Made by a program: the position numbers and the translations under genes. This document shows, one piece after another, positions 36,260-44,776 of a stretch of 64,000 bases of DNA. Each line of letters begins with the position of its first letter. The first letter of the stretch is position 1. The notes under the pieces were generated by a model. That model saw only the letters and a program-made list of their open reading frames with translations. It was not told the origin of the DNA and did no database searches. The stretch comes from Clostridium sp. CAG:678 (GTDB lineage: Bacteria; Bacillota; Clostridia; Oscillospirales; Acutalibacteraceae): assembly GCA_000431535.1 (NCBI GenBank), contig HF991826.1, positions 172,744-236,743 on the forward strand, in the 5' to 3' direction.

Positions 36260-37435
36260 TTATAACATACTTAATTGTTTCGCACAAGTTATGATTTCTC
36301 GCGCTGCGTCAACCGCCTCTGCCTGTGTATTATGTATGGAAAAGCTGATACGTATAGTACTCCTTGCCTCATCGCCTGATAATCCCATTGCCGTTAAAAC
36401 ACGACTCGGCTCATTCAAGCTACTTCGGCAAGCCGAACCCGCCGAAACACAAACTCCGAGATTGTCCAGCATTAATACTAATGTTTGCGCATCGCAGTCT
36501 TTTATTAACAAACTTAGAGTTTTAGTTTGATTTTCAATCAAATTAAATCTAATATTTTCACTTAAATCTACCTCTTCGGCATAGTAATATATAGCATTAA
36601 TAAACTTTGACACTATATTATGAATCAAAACCTGATTGAATTTAAGGTTATCTTGTGCTATTTCGCAGGCTTTTCCAAATCCCACGATATTCGGAACATT
36701 CTCTGTTCCACCTCTTAGTCCAAATTCTTGTGACAATCCTCCGTATATTATTGGGTCTATGATACTCTTATCGCGTATATATAAAGCACCTATACCTTTC
36801 GGGCCGTGAATTTTGTGTGAAGAAATTGACAGAAAATCGCAATTAATTTTATTTACATCAATATCTTGAAGCCCTGCTGCTTGTACGCAATCCGTATGAA
36901 AAAGCACTCCATTTTGCTTACATAGTTTACCAATATCTTCAACCGGATTTCGAGCACCAGTCTCGTTATTTACGAACATAACTGATACCAACCCTGTTTT
37001 GTCTGAAATGATTTTTTTCAATTCTTCTATTTGGACTCTACAATCATTATTCACCCCTAAAAAACGCACATCAAACACGGGTTTTATTAACATTTCATTT
37101 TCACGGGATAAAGCCTCTAAAGCATGTATAATTGAATCGTGCTCGACTTTACTTGAAATTATTTGTGTTTTCCCTTGCTCCATCAAATGTCGTCTTAACC
37201 CGAATATAACTGTGTTGTTCGACTCAGTGCCGCCAGATGTGAATATAATATTTTCGGGTGAACATTTAAGCAAACTTGCTACTTGGCATCGCGCTTTATC
37301 CATCGCTTCTCTTGATTCTCGACCTAATGCATATAGTGTTCCGGCATTACCATATTGTTTTCCCATATACGGCTTCATAGCGTTAAGCACCTCGGGATAC
37401 ATCATTGTTGTCGCTGCATTATCTAAATATATCAC
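36260..37435 (-). CDS. NifS/IscS-type cysteine desulfurase
   Basis: PLP enzyme that takes sulfur from cysteine. IYLDNAATTMMYPEVL, SGGTESNN, HTDCVQAAG, the Lys Schiff base in SISSHKIHGPKG, and the persulfide Cys in SAGSACRSSLNEPS are all intact. 391 residues with a GTG start that overlaps the stop of the gene remnant upstream. No iron-sulfur scaffold or dnd genes are nearby, so the sulfur acceptor is unknown; tRNA thiolation or DNA phosphorothioation are possibilities only. Confidence 0.92.
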   Translation of the reverse strand: MIYLDNAATTMMYPEVLNAMKPYMGKQYGNAGTLYALGRESREAMDKARCQVASLLKCSPENIIFTSGGTESNNTVIFGLRRHLMEQGKTQIISSKVEHDSIIHALEALSRENEMLIKPVFDVRFLGVNNDCRVQIEELKKIISDKTGLVSVMFVNNETGARNPVEDIGKLCKQNGVLFHTDCVQAAGLQDIDVNKINCDFLSISSHKIHGPKGIGALYIRDKSIIDPIIYGGLSQEFGLRGGTENVPNIVGFGKACEIAQDNLKFNQVLIHNIVSKFINAIYYYAEEVDLSENIRFNLIENQTKTLSLLIKDCDAQTLVLMLDNLGVCVSAGSACRSSLNEPSRVLTAMGLSGDEARSTIRISFSIHNTQAEAVDAAREIITCAKQLSML

Positions 37436-37615
37436 TTTGCATCTATACCTCTTTTACTTATTATTTCTTGAATTGTTCGAGGCCGATAGTTCATATAGTC
37501 CATCATGCATCCTACATTGAACATCTCACATGGCTTTTCATATATTAAAAGGTCTATTATCGTAGGCTAAACAGTTACTATGTCCTAAGTGCAAATCTGA
37601 AATAAAATACACCAT
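37432..37615 (-). pseudogene. Internally deleted metallophosphoesterase
   Basis: The 5' part (from 37615) reads MVYFISDLHLGHSNCLAYDN then RPFNI and a stop: the first metal motif (DLHLGH) of a phage calcineurin-like phosphoesterase. The 3' part in another frame reads MFNVGCMMDYMNYRPRTIQE then IISKRG, which resembles the C-terminal end of the same family. The central roughly 100 codons are missing. It begins at the stop codon of the ClpP-like gene. Confidence 0.65.
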
Positions 37616-38209
37616 TTATTGATCCTCTCTTGTATAATAGTGATTAGCTAACCCCAATTCAATGGCTTCATCGGCAGGGATATACCAGTCAGTTCTGCTT
37701 TTAATAACCTCATCGAGCATTTCGCGCGTTACTTTTGTGGATTTTTCTATTATTTCACCTATGAATATTTCTCGTAGCCTTTCACATTCTTTTAGGTTTT
37801 GTCTTATATCCTCAGTTTTACAAGTACATCCGCCGCTTGATATATCATGGAAGAGTAAGGTGGAGTTTTTGCTAACAAACCTTTTATGTCCCGCGAGCCA
37901 TATTTGAAGCGCAGCACTCATACAAGCACCTATAGCAATTGTATATATTGGAGTCTTACTATTTTTAATTATATTCACAAGTGCTAACCCCGAATATACA
38001 TCTCCACCGTAGCTATTTATGTATAATTTAATTGGTTCCCTATGATATATGATTTCATTATGCAAAATAGTTGAATCCATAGACTCAAACCATTGGTCTT
38101 CTTTTAAATCATCGTCAGAGTTAATTTCTATTATATCATTAATTATTTTTTCCACTGACTCGTAATCGATATCATTATTTAATAGAATACTCCTATTACT
38201 TTTGCTCAT
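37616..38209 (-). CDS. ClpP-like serine protease
   Basis: 197 residues. GDVYSGLALVNIIKNSKTPI, catalytic Ser in IGACMSAALQIWLAG and catalytic His in LLFHDISSG, then an Asp in SRTDWYIPADEAIELGL, as in ClpP. Phages use ClpP-like proteases for capsid or regulator processing; the position here in the regulatory block suggests regulated proteolysis, but that is inference. No Clp ATPase is nearby. Preceded by a paired palindrome. Confidence 0.88.
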   Translation of the reverse strand: MSKSNRSILLNNDIDYESVEKIINDIIEINSDDDLKEDQWFESMDSTILHNEIIYHREPIKLYINSYGGDVYSGLALVNIIKNSKTPIYTIAIGACMSAALQIWLAGHKRFVSKNSTLLFHDISSGGCTCKTEDIRQNLKECERLREIFIGEIIEKSTKVTREMLDEVIKSRTDWYIPADEAIELGLANHYYTREDQ

Positions 38210-38266
38210 CCTATTTTCCCCTATCTAACCGTTTGATTACAGCACAAATTATAGTACAAGTATAAA

Positions 38267-38315
38267 TGTTTAAGATTATAAACACAAACCGTATTTTTGT
38301 TTATAATATTAAACA
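38267..38315. promoter_or_regulatory. Paired operator: two TGTTTA-N6-TAAACA palindromes
   Basis: Two palindromes, 38267-38284 and 38298-38315, centres 31 bases apart (about three helical turns), in the leader of the ClpP-like gene. They also pair with each other as a long inverted repeat. The layout is typical of a dimeric repressor binding side by side. Confidence 0.65.
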
Positions 38316-38321
38316 TCATAT

Positions 38322-38705
38322 TTATATACTGTTGCACTGACTTGGGAACTGTCGCTTGTTCTTCAATGAGATTTGGTCTCCACTCTCATAAGCTTTCACG
38401 AGGTTATATTCCCAATGCGGACATAGCGAAACCGCCCTCATTCGTACCTTTTTATCTCCAGTGGTGTTTCTAAGAACTACTCCTATATTGTCCAATGAAT
38501 TTAGAGCGGCAGTGATCTGAGTATAACAAATCTTTAACTTTTTAGATAAATCCCGAGGATCACCAATGAATGTACCGTTATTAGCTAAGAGGTCTATTAT
38601 AGATACTTCTGTTGTACTTAAATTATAAAAAGCTCTGCACGCTTGATAGACTGTGACATAATCCATCGGAACAAGTTCTGTCACTACACTAATCCTCCTT
38701 GTCAA
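38322..38705 (-). CDS. Winged-helix regulator
   Basis: 127 residues with a helix-turn-helix-like stretch (DPRDLSKKLKICYTQITAALNSLDNIGVV), a MarR/replication-initiator-like winged helix that ends in a basic wing (TTGDKKVRMRAVSL). Lies directly upstream of the paired palindromes, so it is a candidate to bind them. Overlaps the gene upstream by 17 bases. Confidence 0.6.
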   Translation of the reverse strand: MTRRISVVTELVPMDYVTVYQACRAFYNLSTTEVSIIDLLANNGTFIGDPRDLSKKLKICYTQITAALNSLDNIGVVLRNTTGDKKVRMRAVSLCPHWEYNLVKAYESGDQISLKNKRQFPSQCNSI

Positions 38706-39075
38706 TAATTTTGTTTATGTATATTCTATTTCGATGACTTTTCTCTAACTTTCTAACTTGTCCTAATACCTCTTTTAATTTTCCTATAAACTTTTGGTTG
38801 TTGCCATTGTGTATAAATTCTTCTAAGGGCTCACAAATCTCTATATAATCTTTCGCCTTCCGCCTTTCTCTCCTAACATTTCTTAGCTTTGTAGCTATCT
38901 TCTCTCGCTCAGCATAATTCAAATTAGACAGCTCTAGTTCATGTAAATAATCCTGTGTCATTAGATTGCACTCTCTAAGTTTGTCTGCACTATCGTCGTA
39001 ACTTTTATCTATTGAATTTAAAGCTGACAGAAAGGTACATATTGCCTCAGATATTTCGGTTTGATTTTTACTAAT
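38689..39075 (-). CDS. Helical phage protein with an ATT start codon
   Basis: The ATG-started frame begins at 38961, but the reading frame continues upstream with sensible coding (KNQTEISEAICTFLSALNSI, then DDSADKLRECNLMTQDYLHE) to an ATT at 39075. An in-frame stop sits four codons further up. GGGGG lies seven bases before the ATT. The longer protein (about 128 residues) resembles a helical family of Clostridia mobile elements with a basic QVRKLEKSHRNRIYI tail. Function unknown. Confidence 0.65.
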   Translation of the reverse strand: MSKNQTEISEAICTFLSALNSIDKSYDDSADKLRECNLMTQDYLHELELSNLNYAEREKIATKLRNVRRERRKAKDYIEICEPLEEFIHNGNNQKFIGKLKEVLGQVRKLEKSHRNRIYINKIIDKED

Positions 39076-39130
39076 TAGATTGACCCCCTATTTTGATTTA
39101 GACGATATGATTAATATTGGGCAATATTTC

Positions 39131-39532
39131 TTAATCGTCTGATGTTATAGTAAAAGGCTGTACCATTTCTGGAAGATAATTAAGTTCATAATGGTATTTA
39201 CTTACTTCAGCGCCACTAAGATCCTCAATAACATATGTAGTCCACTCGTTTAAATTTATATAATCAATTTTGTATTGACCATCAGCAACTTCACTTGTGA
39301 CCTCGAGTTGATTATCGGCGCTATCAACATATATAGAACTATTGCCAATTAATTCTAATATTACTTTATCGCTACGTGAATTAATAACCGTAACGCGTCT
39401 TGTTACATTGAAATTGTCTGCATCTTGTTTAACATTGTGTTTTACTCGACCCGCTTCTGTGCAACCTACAAACATTGTAAGTATTAATATTACACAAACA
39501 AGTACGCTTCCTATTTTCTTAAAATGTTTCAT
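39131..39532 (-). CDS. Lipoprotein
   Basis: 133 residues; KHFKKIGSVLVCVILILTMFVGC is a signal peptide with lipobox (FVGC), so the protein is exported and lipid-anchored by the lysogen. The mature domain is beta-rich and unrecognised. A lysogenic-conversion or superinfection-exclusion role is possible but only inferred from the location. Confidence 0.75.
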   Translation of the reverse strand: MKHFKKIGSVLVCVILILTMFVGCTEAGRVKHNVKQDADNFNVTRRVTVINSRSDKVILELIGNSSIYVDSADNQLEVTSEVADGQYKIDYINLNEWTTYVIEDLSGAEVSKYHYELNYLPEMVQPFTITSDD

Positions 39533-39544
39533 AGATAATCTCCT

Positions 39545-40516
39545 TTACTTCCTTGATTTTAAAGTATGAATAATAGCATTACCGCAAGTAATTCTATCGG
39601 AATCTTCCTCTTTACTCGGAACAAACACAATAACATCCCAGTCTTCAGCAAGAAGTGGTTGTTCAAAATCTCGATATACATTGTAATCCTCATAAGTAGT
39701 GCTCACATCATAGCCGTTTGAAACAGCGGCATTTGTTTGATGAATCGGCGTGATTTTAACAATGAATTTTTCTTTATCAAACAATTCTGATAATACTCTT
39801 GCATCTAAAATCGTATCTTTAGTTACTGCAAAATTAAGTGTGTATTTTCTTCCGAGAGGTGTTGGGAGTTGCCTTCCTATATCTGATATCTCGGATAATG
39901 ATAGGCTCAGGTTATTAAATTGTTTATTCCTCTGATCATCATTCGTGGAATTAATACTGAATTGTAGCCCAGCTTCGCCATTATAATAGTTATTCTTTAT
40001 TTCACACCATTCCATAAGAAATTGTTTTAAATTCGGATTGTTTTTGGGCAACATAGTAGAAACTACTGGATGAATTGTGTCAGCAACAATATAACTTTGT
40101 ACTAAGTCTTTCAAATGATTTTTTGTAAAATCCAGTACATTTTTATTGAATGTGGGTTCTCCCATACGTGCAAAATGCACATTAAACCTTTCTGTATAGT
40201 TAATAACTTGTTCAGACTGGAGTATTGTTTCAATTTGATAGATTAATTCATCTAAGGAAACATTACCTTTAAATCCAACCTTTGGGCAATCGCAAAAGGC
40301 ACAGTTCATTAAGCATCCCTTTTGAGTGCTAATGGTTGCAACCCACTTTTTACTCAAATCTACTGCTGTGTTTTTAACGCCGTTTATTTCTTTATGTAAA
40401 CCGAGGAAATCAGCTTTTATATTATTCTCTTTTCCATAATCTCCGACGGTCAGAAATTCCAACATGCGCTCTATGTCAACAAATATTTTTCCTGTATGTG
40501 TATTAATGATTTTCAT
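39545..40516 (-). CDS. RlmN/Cfr-like radical SAM protein
   Basis: 323 residues. The iron-sulfur motif is GCLMNCAFCDC (CX3CX2C) and HFARMGEPTFN is the RlmN/Cfr GEP segment. DRITCGNAIIH near the C-terminus corresponds to the second catalytic Cys region (ACGQ in RlmN). Those enzymes methylate adenine in 23S rRNA and tRNA; this divergent one may modify a phage-relevant RNA. The start ATG at 40516 follows GGAGG. Confidence 0.8.
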   Translation of the reverse strand: MKIINTHTGKIFVDIERMLEFLTVGDYGKENNIKADFLGLHKEINGVKNTAVDLSKKWVATISTQKGCLMNCAFCDCPKVGFKGNVSLDELIYQIETILQSEQVINYTERFNVHFARMGEPTFNKNVLDFTKNHLKDLVQSYIVADTIHPVVSTMLPKNNPNLKQFLMEWCEIKNNYYNGEAGLQFSINSTNDDQRNKQFNNLSLSLSEISDIGRQLPTPLGRKYTLNFAVTKDTILDARVLSELFDKEKFIVKITPIHQTNAAVSNGYDVSTTYEDYNVYRDFEQPLLAEDWDVIVFVPSKEEDSDRITCGNAIIHTLKSRK

Positions 40517-40710
40517 TCGTCTTCCTCCTGAATCATTCTTGCCCCACATCGCGGGCGAAACAAATAATAGCTCTCCGTTACATCAATTATATCTCTTGCA
40601 GGCGAAAGGTTGAATCTTGAACGACAATTTGAACATATCAAAACTCGTCTATGATTTATCATATTGTCAAAATAAGACCAACGAATTGTACTGCAATCTT
40701 CGCTTATCAT
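40513..40710 (-). CDS. Zinc-ribbon small protein
   Basis: 65 residues with CSNCRSRF and a second pair RPRCGARM (one Cys replaced), overlapping the radical SAM start by four bases. Possibly a partner of that protein by coupling; function unknown. Confidence 0.5.
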   Translation of the reverse strand: MISEDCSTIRWSYFDNMINHRRVLICSNCRSRFNLSPARDIIDVTESYYLFRPRCGARMIQEEDE

Positions 40711-40802
40711 TATGCGCTACCTTTTTCTTGACTATACTGTCTGGTATATCATTATGTAGTCTTCATATTTTCCAAATTTAATATAATCTTTTAAAATTGT
40801 TA

Positions 40803-41828
40803 TCACTCCTCTGACAATATAATATCTATTTCATTTTGAAAATTCTCTATCAATTCATTACAATTTCCAAATAATGCATGAGATTTCCAAGATCGAAAGC
40901 ACTCTATAAATTTTTCTTCGGATAACGAACCAGTTTTCACAAGCTTTGCCATACGTCTGTACCTTCTTAAAGCGTTGTTTTTATTTTTATTATTTAAACG
41001 GCATTCGATATTTCCAGCTGCCGTTACATAAGTGTGAAATCCGAGAAATTTTATTCCTTGTCTGAATGGGATTATTTCTGTTTTTTCATTCAAGGATAAT
41101 CCTAATGAATTCAAAATACTTTTTATATCACACAAGCACTTTTTCAAATACTTTTTATTCTTATGAATTAAATAAAAATCATCCATGTATCTGCCATAAA
41201 ATTCGATTTTCAAATCATTCACTATATAGTGGTCTAAATCACTGAGATATAGTAAAGCAAATACTTGACTTGTTTGGTTTCCTAATGGCAGGCCTTTTCC
41301 TTGAGTACTGTCTATAATCAAGTCGCAAAGCCATAAAATATTTTCATCTGAAAAATATTTGCGTATGATTTGTTTTAAAATTTGATGATCAATAGAATAA
41401 AAGAATTTGGAAATGTCCCCTTTTAAAATAAAGCCACCACCATACTGTTGATAAAAGCTAATCATATTATCTTTTAAAGTGTTTAATCCGAAAAGAGTAC
41501 CTTTACCCTTTTGGCCAGCAAAATTGTTTCTTATAAACACATCTTTCAGCGTTGGCAATAATACATTATCACAAAGACTGTGCTGAACAATTTTATCCTT
41601 AAATGTAGAAGCTGCTATTAATCTCTTTTTTGGCTCATATACATAAAATTCTTGATATTCATCAACGCGATACTGCTTATGTTCAAGTTGTTCTTTTAAG
41701 ATATTTATCCCATCTAATGCATTGATTTCAAATTTCGCTGAACTATTTTTAAAACCCTTACCGGATTTTGCTTTTTTATATGCTTGATACAAATTTTTAA
41801 AATCAATAACTTTTTCAAAATCAGTCAT
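40803..41828 (-). CDS. Reverse transcriptase of the diversity-generating retroelement
   Basis: Copies the template repeat with errors at adenine. It has LGNQTSQ in RT domain 4, where ordinary RTs have QGxxxSP and DGR enzymes have (I/L)GNxxSQ, and the active site YGRYMDDFYLIH. IEFYGRYMDD and KFLGFHTYV are further DGR-typical segments. The true start is probably the ATG at 41828 (MTDFEKVIDFKNLYQAYKKA), because the longer frame begins inside the template repeat. The template, Avd and variable protein lie directly upstream. About 341 residues. Confidence 0.93.
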   Translation of the reverse strand: MTDFEKVIDFKNLYQAYKKAKSGKGFKNSSAKFEINALDGINILKEQLEHKQYRVDEYQEFYVYEPKKRLIAASTFKDKIVQHSLCDNVLLPTLKDVFIRNNFAGQKGKGTLFGLNTLKDNMISFYQQYGGGFILKGDISKFFYSIDHQILKQIIRKYFSDENILWLCDLIIDSTQGKGLPLGNQTSQVFALLYLSDLDHYIVNDLKIEFYGRYMDDFYLIHKNKKYLKKCLCDIKSILNSLGLSLNEKTEIIPFRQGIKFLGFHTYVTAAGNIECRLNNKNKNNALRRYRRMAKLVKTGSLSEEKFIECFRSWKSHALFGNCNELIENFQNEIDIILSEE

Positions 41829-41915
41829 AATATTATTGCAAAGGAAGGGTAATAAACTCTTTTGTGAGAGGCGTACTGATTTCAATTTAAATTTACTCTT
41901 TCTGACTTTCTCCCT

Positions 41916-41993
41916 AAACGGACGCACACCGTTGTCGTAGTTACAGTTGTTGTTGTTGAGTGTGCCATCGTTGTTAACACAACGAACGGTGTA
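41916..41993 (-). repeat. DGR template repeat (TR)
   Basis: 78 bases upstream of the RT matching the 3' ends of both variable genes. In coding sense it would read YTVRCVNNDGTLNNNNCNYD then NGVRPF: a run of AAC codons, the classic DGR design since AAC can mutate widely at its adenines without giving stops. The last 16 or so bases (CGGTGTGCGTCCGTTT in coding sense) are identical in all three copies, marking the initiation of mutagenic homing end. Confidence 0.92.
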
Positions 41994-42007
41994 AAACGAA
42001 TAGTTTA

Positions 42008-42394
42008 TTACCCGTGCCGATATCTTTCTTTATCCTTTGCCCTCCATGCAATCGTCATATGTTTAATATCAGAAACAAGTTTTGACCAATACTCGGCACT
42101 GTTCGGTTGAATGATTAAAAGTTCAAGACACATTTCAATATAAAACAATAACTCGTCACAACATAAAATTGCCTTGGTTTGTAAATCATTTCTTTTTATA
42201 AGGTCTTTCAATAATATCCTGTTTGCTTCTAATAAAGACTCATAAATGTCCATTGCTTTGCGTTGCATTCTATCACAAACAGTGAAACGATATTTTTTAG
42301 GAAATTTTTTACAGTTGGAAGTTATTTTAATTGTGTGTAATGTTAATTCTTTAGCTTTAACTATCACTTTTAAATCATTACTTTTTTGTTTCAC
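42008..42394 (-). CDS. avd: Avd, accessory variability determinant of the DGR
   Basis: 128-residue basic, all-helical protein (AKELTLHTIKITSNCKKFPK, then KYRFTVCDRMQRKAMDIYES), matching the four-helix bundle of Avd proteins that bind the RT and template RNA. It sits between the variable gene and the template repeat, the usual DGR order. 15 bases after the variable protein gene. Confidence 0.85.
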   Translation of the reverse strand: MKQKSNDLKVIVKAKELTLHTIKITSNCKKFPKKYRFTVCDRMQRKAMDIYESLLEANRILLKDLIKRNDLQTKAILCCDELLFYIEMCLELLIIQPNSAEYWSKLVSDIKHMTIAWRAKDKERYRHG

Positions 42395-42408
42395 GATATT
42401 CTCCTATA

Positions 42409-42948
42409 TTAAGATACAAAGATGCCAGATTTAAAGATACAAAACGGACGCACACCGTTGTCGTAGTTACAGTCGTTGTCGTTGAGCGTGCCATCGAGGT
42501 CAGCACAACGAACGGTGTAGTCATATCCATTACTACCCGTGGAGTACGGTGTGGCAAGCCACCACCAATTGCTCGTTATCCTGTATTTGTCTACAATATC
42601 TACATATTTTCTGTACTGTTCACAAGTAAGCAGACTAACACAATCATCACATATACCGTAATCCTTTCTACCATCATCTGCTGTAAGATTTACGGTATGC
42701 GGTATGATATTTATCGTGCCCACTTCGTTTACAAGTTCATCATAGAAGTCGCTGTTCAATTTCTTGCGAATACTACTGTTTTTATAGTTGTTTGTACTAT
42801 CATCAAATTTTGTGGTTTTCCAGAAATCTATTAATAGTACTTCTGTCGTACCAAGCACGTGATTTTGTGCAAGTACAATAAACTCAAAGTTACCTACTTT
42901 GAATGTATCACCTGACGCAATTTGAAATAAAACTTTTTTACCGTTCAT
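42409..42948 (-). CDS. DGR variable protein 1 (C-type-lectin-like, DUF6273-type)
   Basis: 179 residues. The body reads FKVGNFEFIVLAQ, then FDDSTNNYKNSSIRKKLNSD and WWWLATPYSTGSNGYDYTVRC, a lectin-like FGE/DUF6273 fold whose last roughly 25 residues are encoded by variable repeat 1. Diversity falls in the predicted ligand-binding face (CADLDGTLNDNDCNYDNGVR). No signal peptide, so it is cytoplasmic in the lysogen or part of a virion. It is paralogous to the second target at 61692-62282. Confidence 0.88.
   Translation of the reverse strand: MNGKKVLFQIASGDTFKVGNFEFIVLAQNHVLGTTEVLLIDFWKTTKFDDSTNNYKNSSIRKKLNSDFYDELVNEVGTINIIPHTVNLTADDGRKDYGICDDCVSLLTCEQYRKYVDIVDKYRITSNWWWLATPYSTGSNGYDYTVRCADLDGTLNDNDCNYDNGVRPFCIFKSGIFVS
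42442..42519 (-). repeat. DGR variable repeat 1 (VR1)
   Basis: Aligned base by base with the template repeat, VR1 differs at 7 of 78 positions; six are at template adenines (coding sense) and one is not. The invariant 3' end is shared. It forms the end of variable protein 1. Confidence 0.92.
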
Positions 42949-43070
42949 TAGTTTTCATCCTTTCTATCATCCAAGTGGCATTCCCTCAAATTGGTTGTAT
43001 AAATTCGGTATTTATACGTTTTGTTCCTCAGCCCATATCATCCCTTTTTAATCCTCTTTCTTAAAAATCA

Positions 43071-43409
43071 TTAGTTTCTTTTTCTTCTGAGCCTGTCTTC
43101 CACATCGCTTAAAGTTTCATTCAAATTATGAATATCTGCATAAAACTGACCGAGCGTTGAATATTCATCGATATCATCCAGCTCGTTTGCCATGATATCG
43201 TTGATTACAAAGCGCAAAACAGCAAACTGTTTCTCGTCATAGGTTTCCGCATCATATGCGTTTGCATTAAAGAAGGAACTGAAATACCAATCAGTACTTG
43301 GATCACCGACAATATAGTCGAGATGATGATCTACAACTCTTTTGATTTCCTCTACATCATCTGTATCACATTTAAAATATATGGCGACAGTTTTATTTTC
43401 ATTTTTCAT
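43071..43409 (-). CDS. Unrecognised acidic protein, 112 residues
   Basis: Acidic alpha/beta protein ending in a basic helix (DVEDRLRRKRN). One of a run of small genes (43.1-46.8 kb) typical of large phages and plasmids of Clostridia. No family recognised. Confidence 0.5.
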   Translation of the reverse strand: MKNENKTVAIYFKCDTDDVEEIKRVVDHHLDYIVGDPSTDWYFSSFFNANAYDAETYDEKQFAVLRFVINDIMANELDDIDEYSTLGQFYADIHNLNETLSDVEDRLRRKRN

Positions 43410-43432
43410 AATTCGAAACCCTTTCTTTCGGC

Positions 43433-43765
43433 TTATATCTTTCTGCTATCACAAACACAAACGCCTCTTTGATTGGCAAATGCTTTGAACTGTTTATATA
43501 AATCTTTATCCATTCCCGAGATTCCATCATCTGTGAATACCAGAACTTCATCTATCAACCACTGATAGAATGCTTTGGCATTCCATGTTTCGCTGTCATC
43601 CAGATCTTGAGCAATAAAATTACCGTCAGAAGACTTAAAATCAAGCACGATATATTCAATGCCGGGTACTTCTAATACTTTATAAAGCATTTTTTTCTTC
43701 TTCATTTGATGAATCGACGAACAGAATGCTGGGTATGTCTTGCCGTTTACAAGCAGGCGTAGCAT
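43433..43765 (-). CDS. Unrecognised protein, 110 residues
   Basis: Starts LRLLVNGKTYPAFCSSIHQM, alpha/beta; no motif recognised. Possibly co-transcribed with its neighbours. Confidence 0.45.
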   Translation of the reverse strand: MLRLLVNGKTYPAFCSSIHQMKKKKMLYKVLEVPGIEYIVLDFKSSDGNFIAQDLDDSETWNAKAFYQWLIDEVLVFTDDGISGMDKDLYKQFKAFANQRGVCVCDSRKI

Positions 43766-43814
43766 ATATCACAGTTTCTTTCTTGTTCACAAACATTCCT
43801 CCGTTATAGATAGA

Positions 43815-44021
43815 TCAAAGATTGCAAAAGAAATCTTCTTTTCCAAACTCAACACCAGCATAATAATCCTCAATAACTTGTCTGTCTACCAATTCATCAG
43901 CTACAGCCAATTCATTGGCGGACGGAGAAGTCGTTCCGTTTTCGCTGTCGCTCCAAAATCTTGAGATGTAATTCTGACATAATTCCAGATATTCATTTTC
44001 AGTGAGATCTTTAATTTTCAT
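43815..44021 (-). CDS. Unrecognised acidic protein, 68 residues
   Basis: Start ATG at 44021 preceded by GAGAGGTG; the longer frame to 44090 lies inside the upstream gene. MKIKDLTENEYLELCQNYIS, acidic; no family. Confidence 0.5.
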   Translation of the reverse strand: MKIKDLTENEYLELCQNYISRFWSDSENGTTSPSANELAVADELVDRQVIEDYYAGVEFGKEDFFCNL

Positions 44022-44760
44022 GACGCACACCTCTCTTTTCTGCAAATCTGATAACCGCATTGTACAGTTCCTCATTGTTAAGCGTTTCACGCAGATTGCA
44101 CTTTTCGGGGTTTAAAATGAATTTATAAAATTCATCATCCTCCAAATTATTAGCACCTGAATAAGGATCAGAAACAAGAATGTGTTTTTGATCTTCACTG
44201 ATAAAGATATCCCACTCTTTGTTGAGCACTTTAATTACTTTTTCAGCGACGAACTGTTCATCGCAGGTCCGAATGTTATACATTTCATCGAAAACACCCT
44301 GTGCAATATCACAATCTTGCGATTTTTTGAGCCAATGCACCAGAGTATCAAAGTCATCCTCACTGATGAAATCTTTGTACCGATCTTTGTGTTCATCATA
44401 GAAATTAGAAATATCATCCATCAAACAATCATGATCGAGTTCTCTATAGATATCTCCTTTTTCCGTAGAAGTTAACGGAATATCAGTGGCTTTGATAAAC
44501 CAATCACAAATAATTTCATCATCAATAGTAAGTGTAACATTGTGCTCTGAATATTTGATAACAGATACATCTTCATCGGTTTTTGCATCGGCAGATGGTG
44601 CTGCATTATACTCGTCATCAAGATAATAACCGTGATTTGATAATAACTGGTTAATATCTGCCGCCATTGCCATCTGTGCTTCCTCAAAAGATTCACAGAT
44701 GGCACCTATATTAACAATAGCATCCGGGTGATAATAATCACACACTATGTGTCTTTCCAT
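44011..44760 (-). CDS. Unrecognised acidic protein, 249 residues
   Basis: Start ATG at 44760 with GGAG upstream. Highly acidic, mixed alpha/beta, with paired Trp-containing segments. It overlaps the next gene by 11 bases. No recognised domain. Confidence 0.5.
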   Translation of the reverse strand: MERHIVCDYYHPDAIVNIGAICESFEEAQMAMAADINQLLSNHGYYLDDEYNAAPSADAKTDEDVSVIKYSEHNVTLTIDDEIICDWFIKATDIPLTSTEKGDIYRELDHDCLMDDISNFYDEHKDRYKDFISEDDFDTLVHWLKKSQDCDIAQGVFDEMYNIRTCDEQFVAEKVIKVLNKEWDIFISEDQKHILVSDPYSGANNLEDDEFYKFILNPEKCNLRETLNNEELYNAVIRFAEKRGVRHEN

Positions 44761-44776
44761 TATAACTCCTCTCCTC

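Noticed and set aside
36260-37435. dndA of a phosphorothioation system
   Set aside because: No dndB-E genes are present; only the desulfurase remains.
40803-41927. Longer DGR RT start inside the template repeat
   Set aside because: The extra N-terminal residues are translated template repeat and not conserved; the ATG at 41828 fits the family.
41994-42011. Template repeat extending further 5'
   Set aside because: Beyond GGTGTA the alignment with VR1 needs an indel and the matches fall to chance level.
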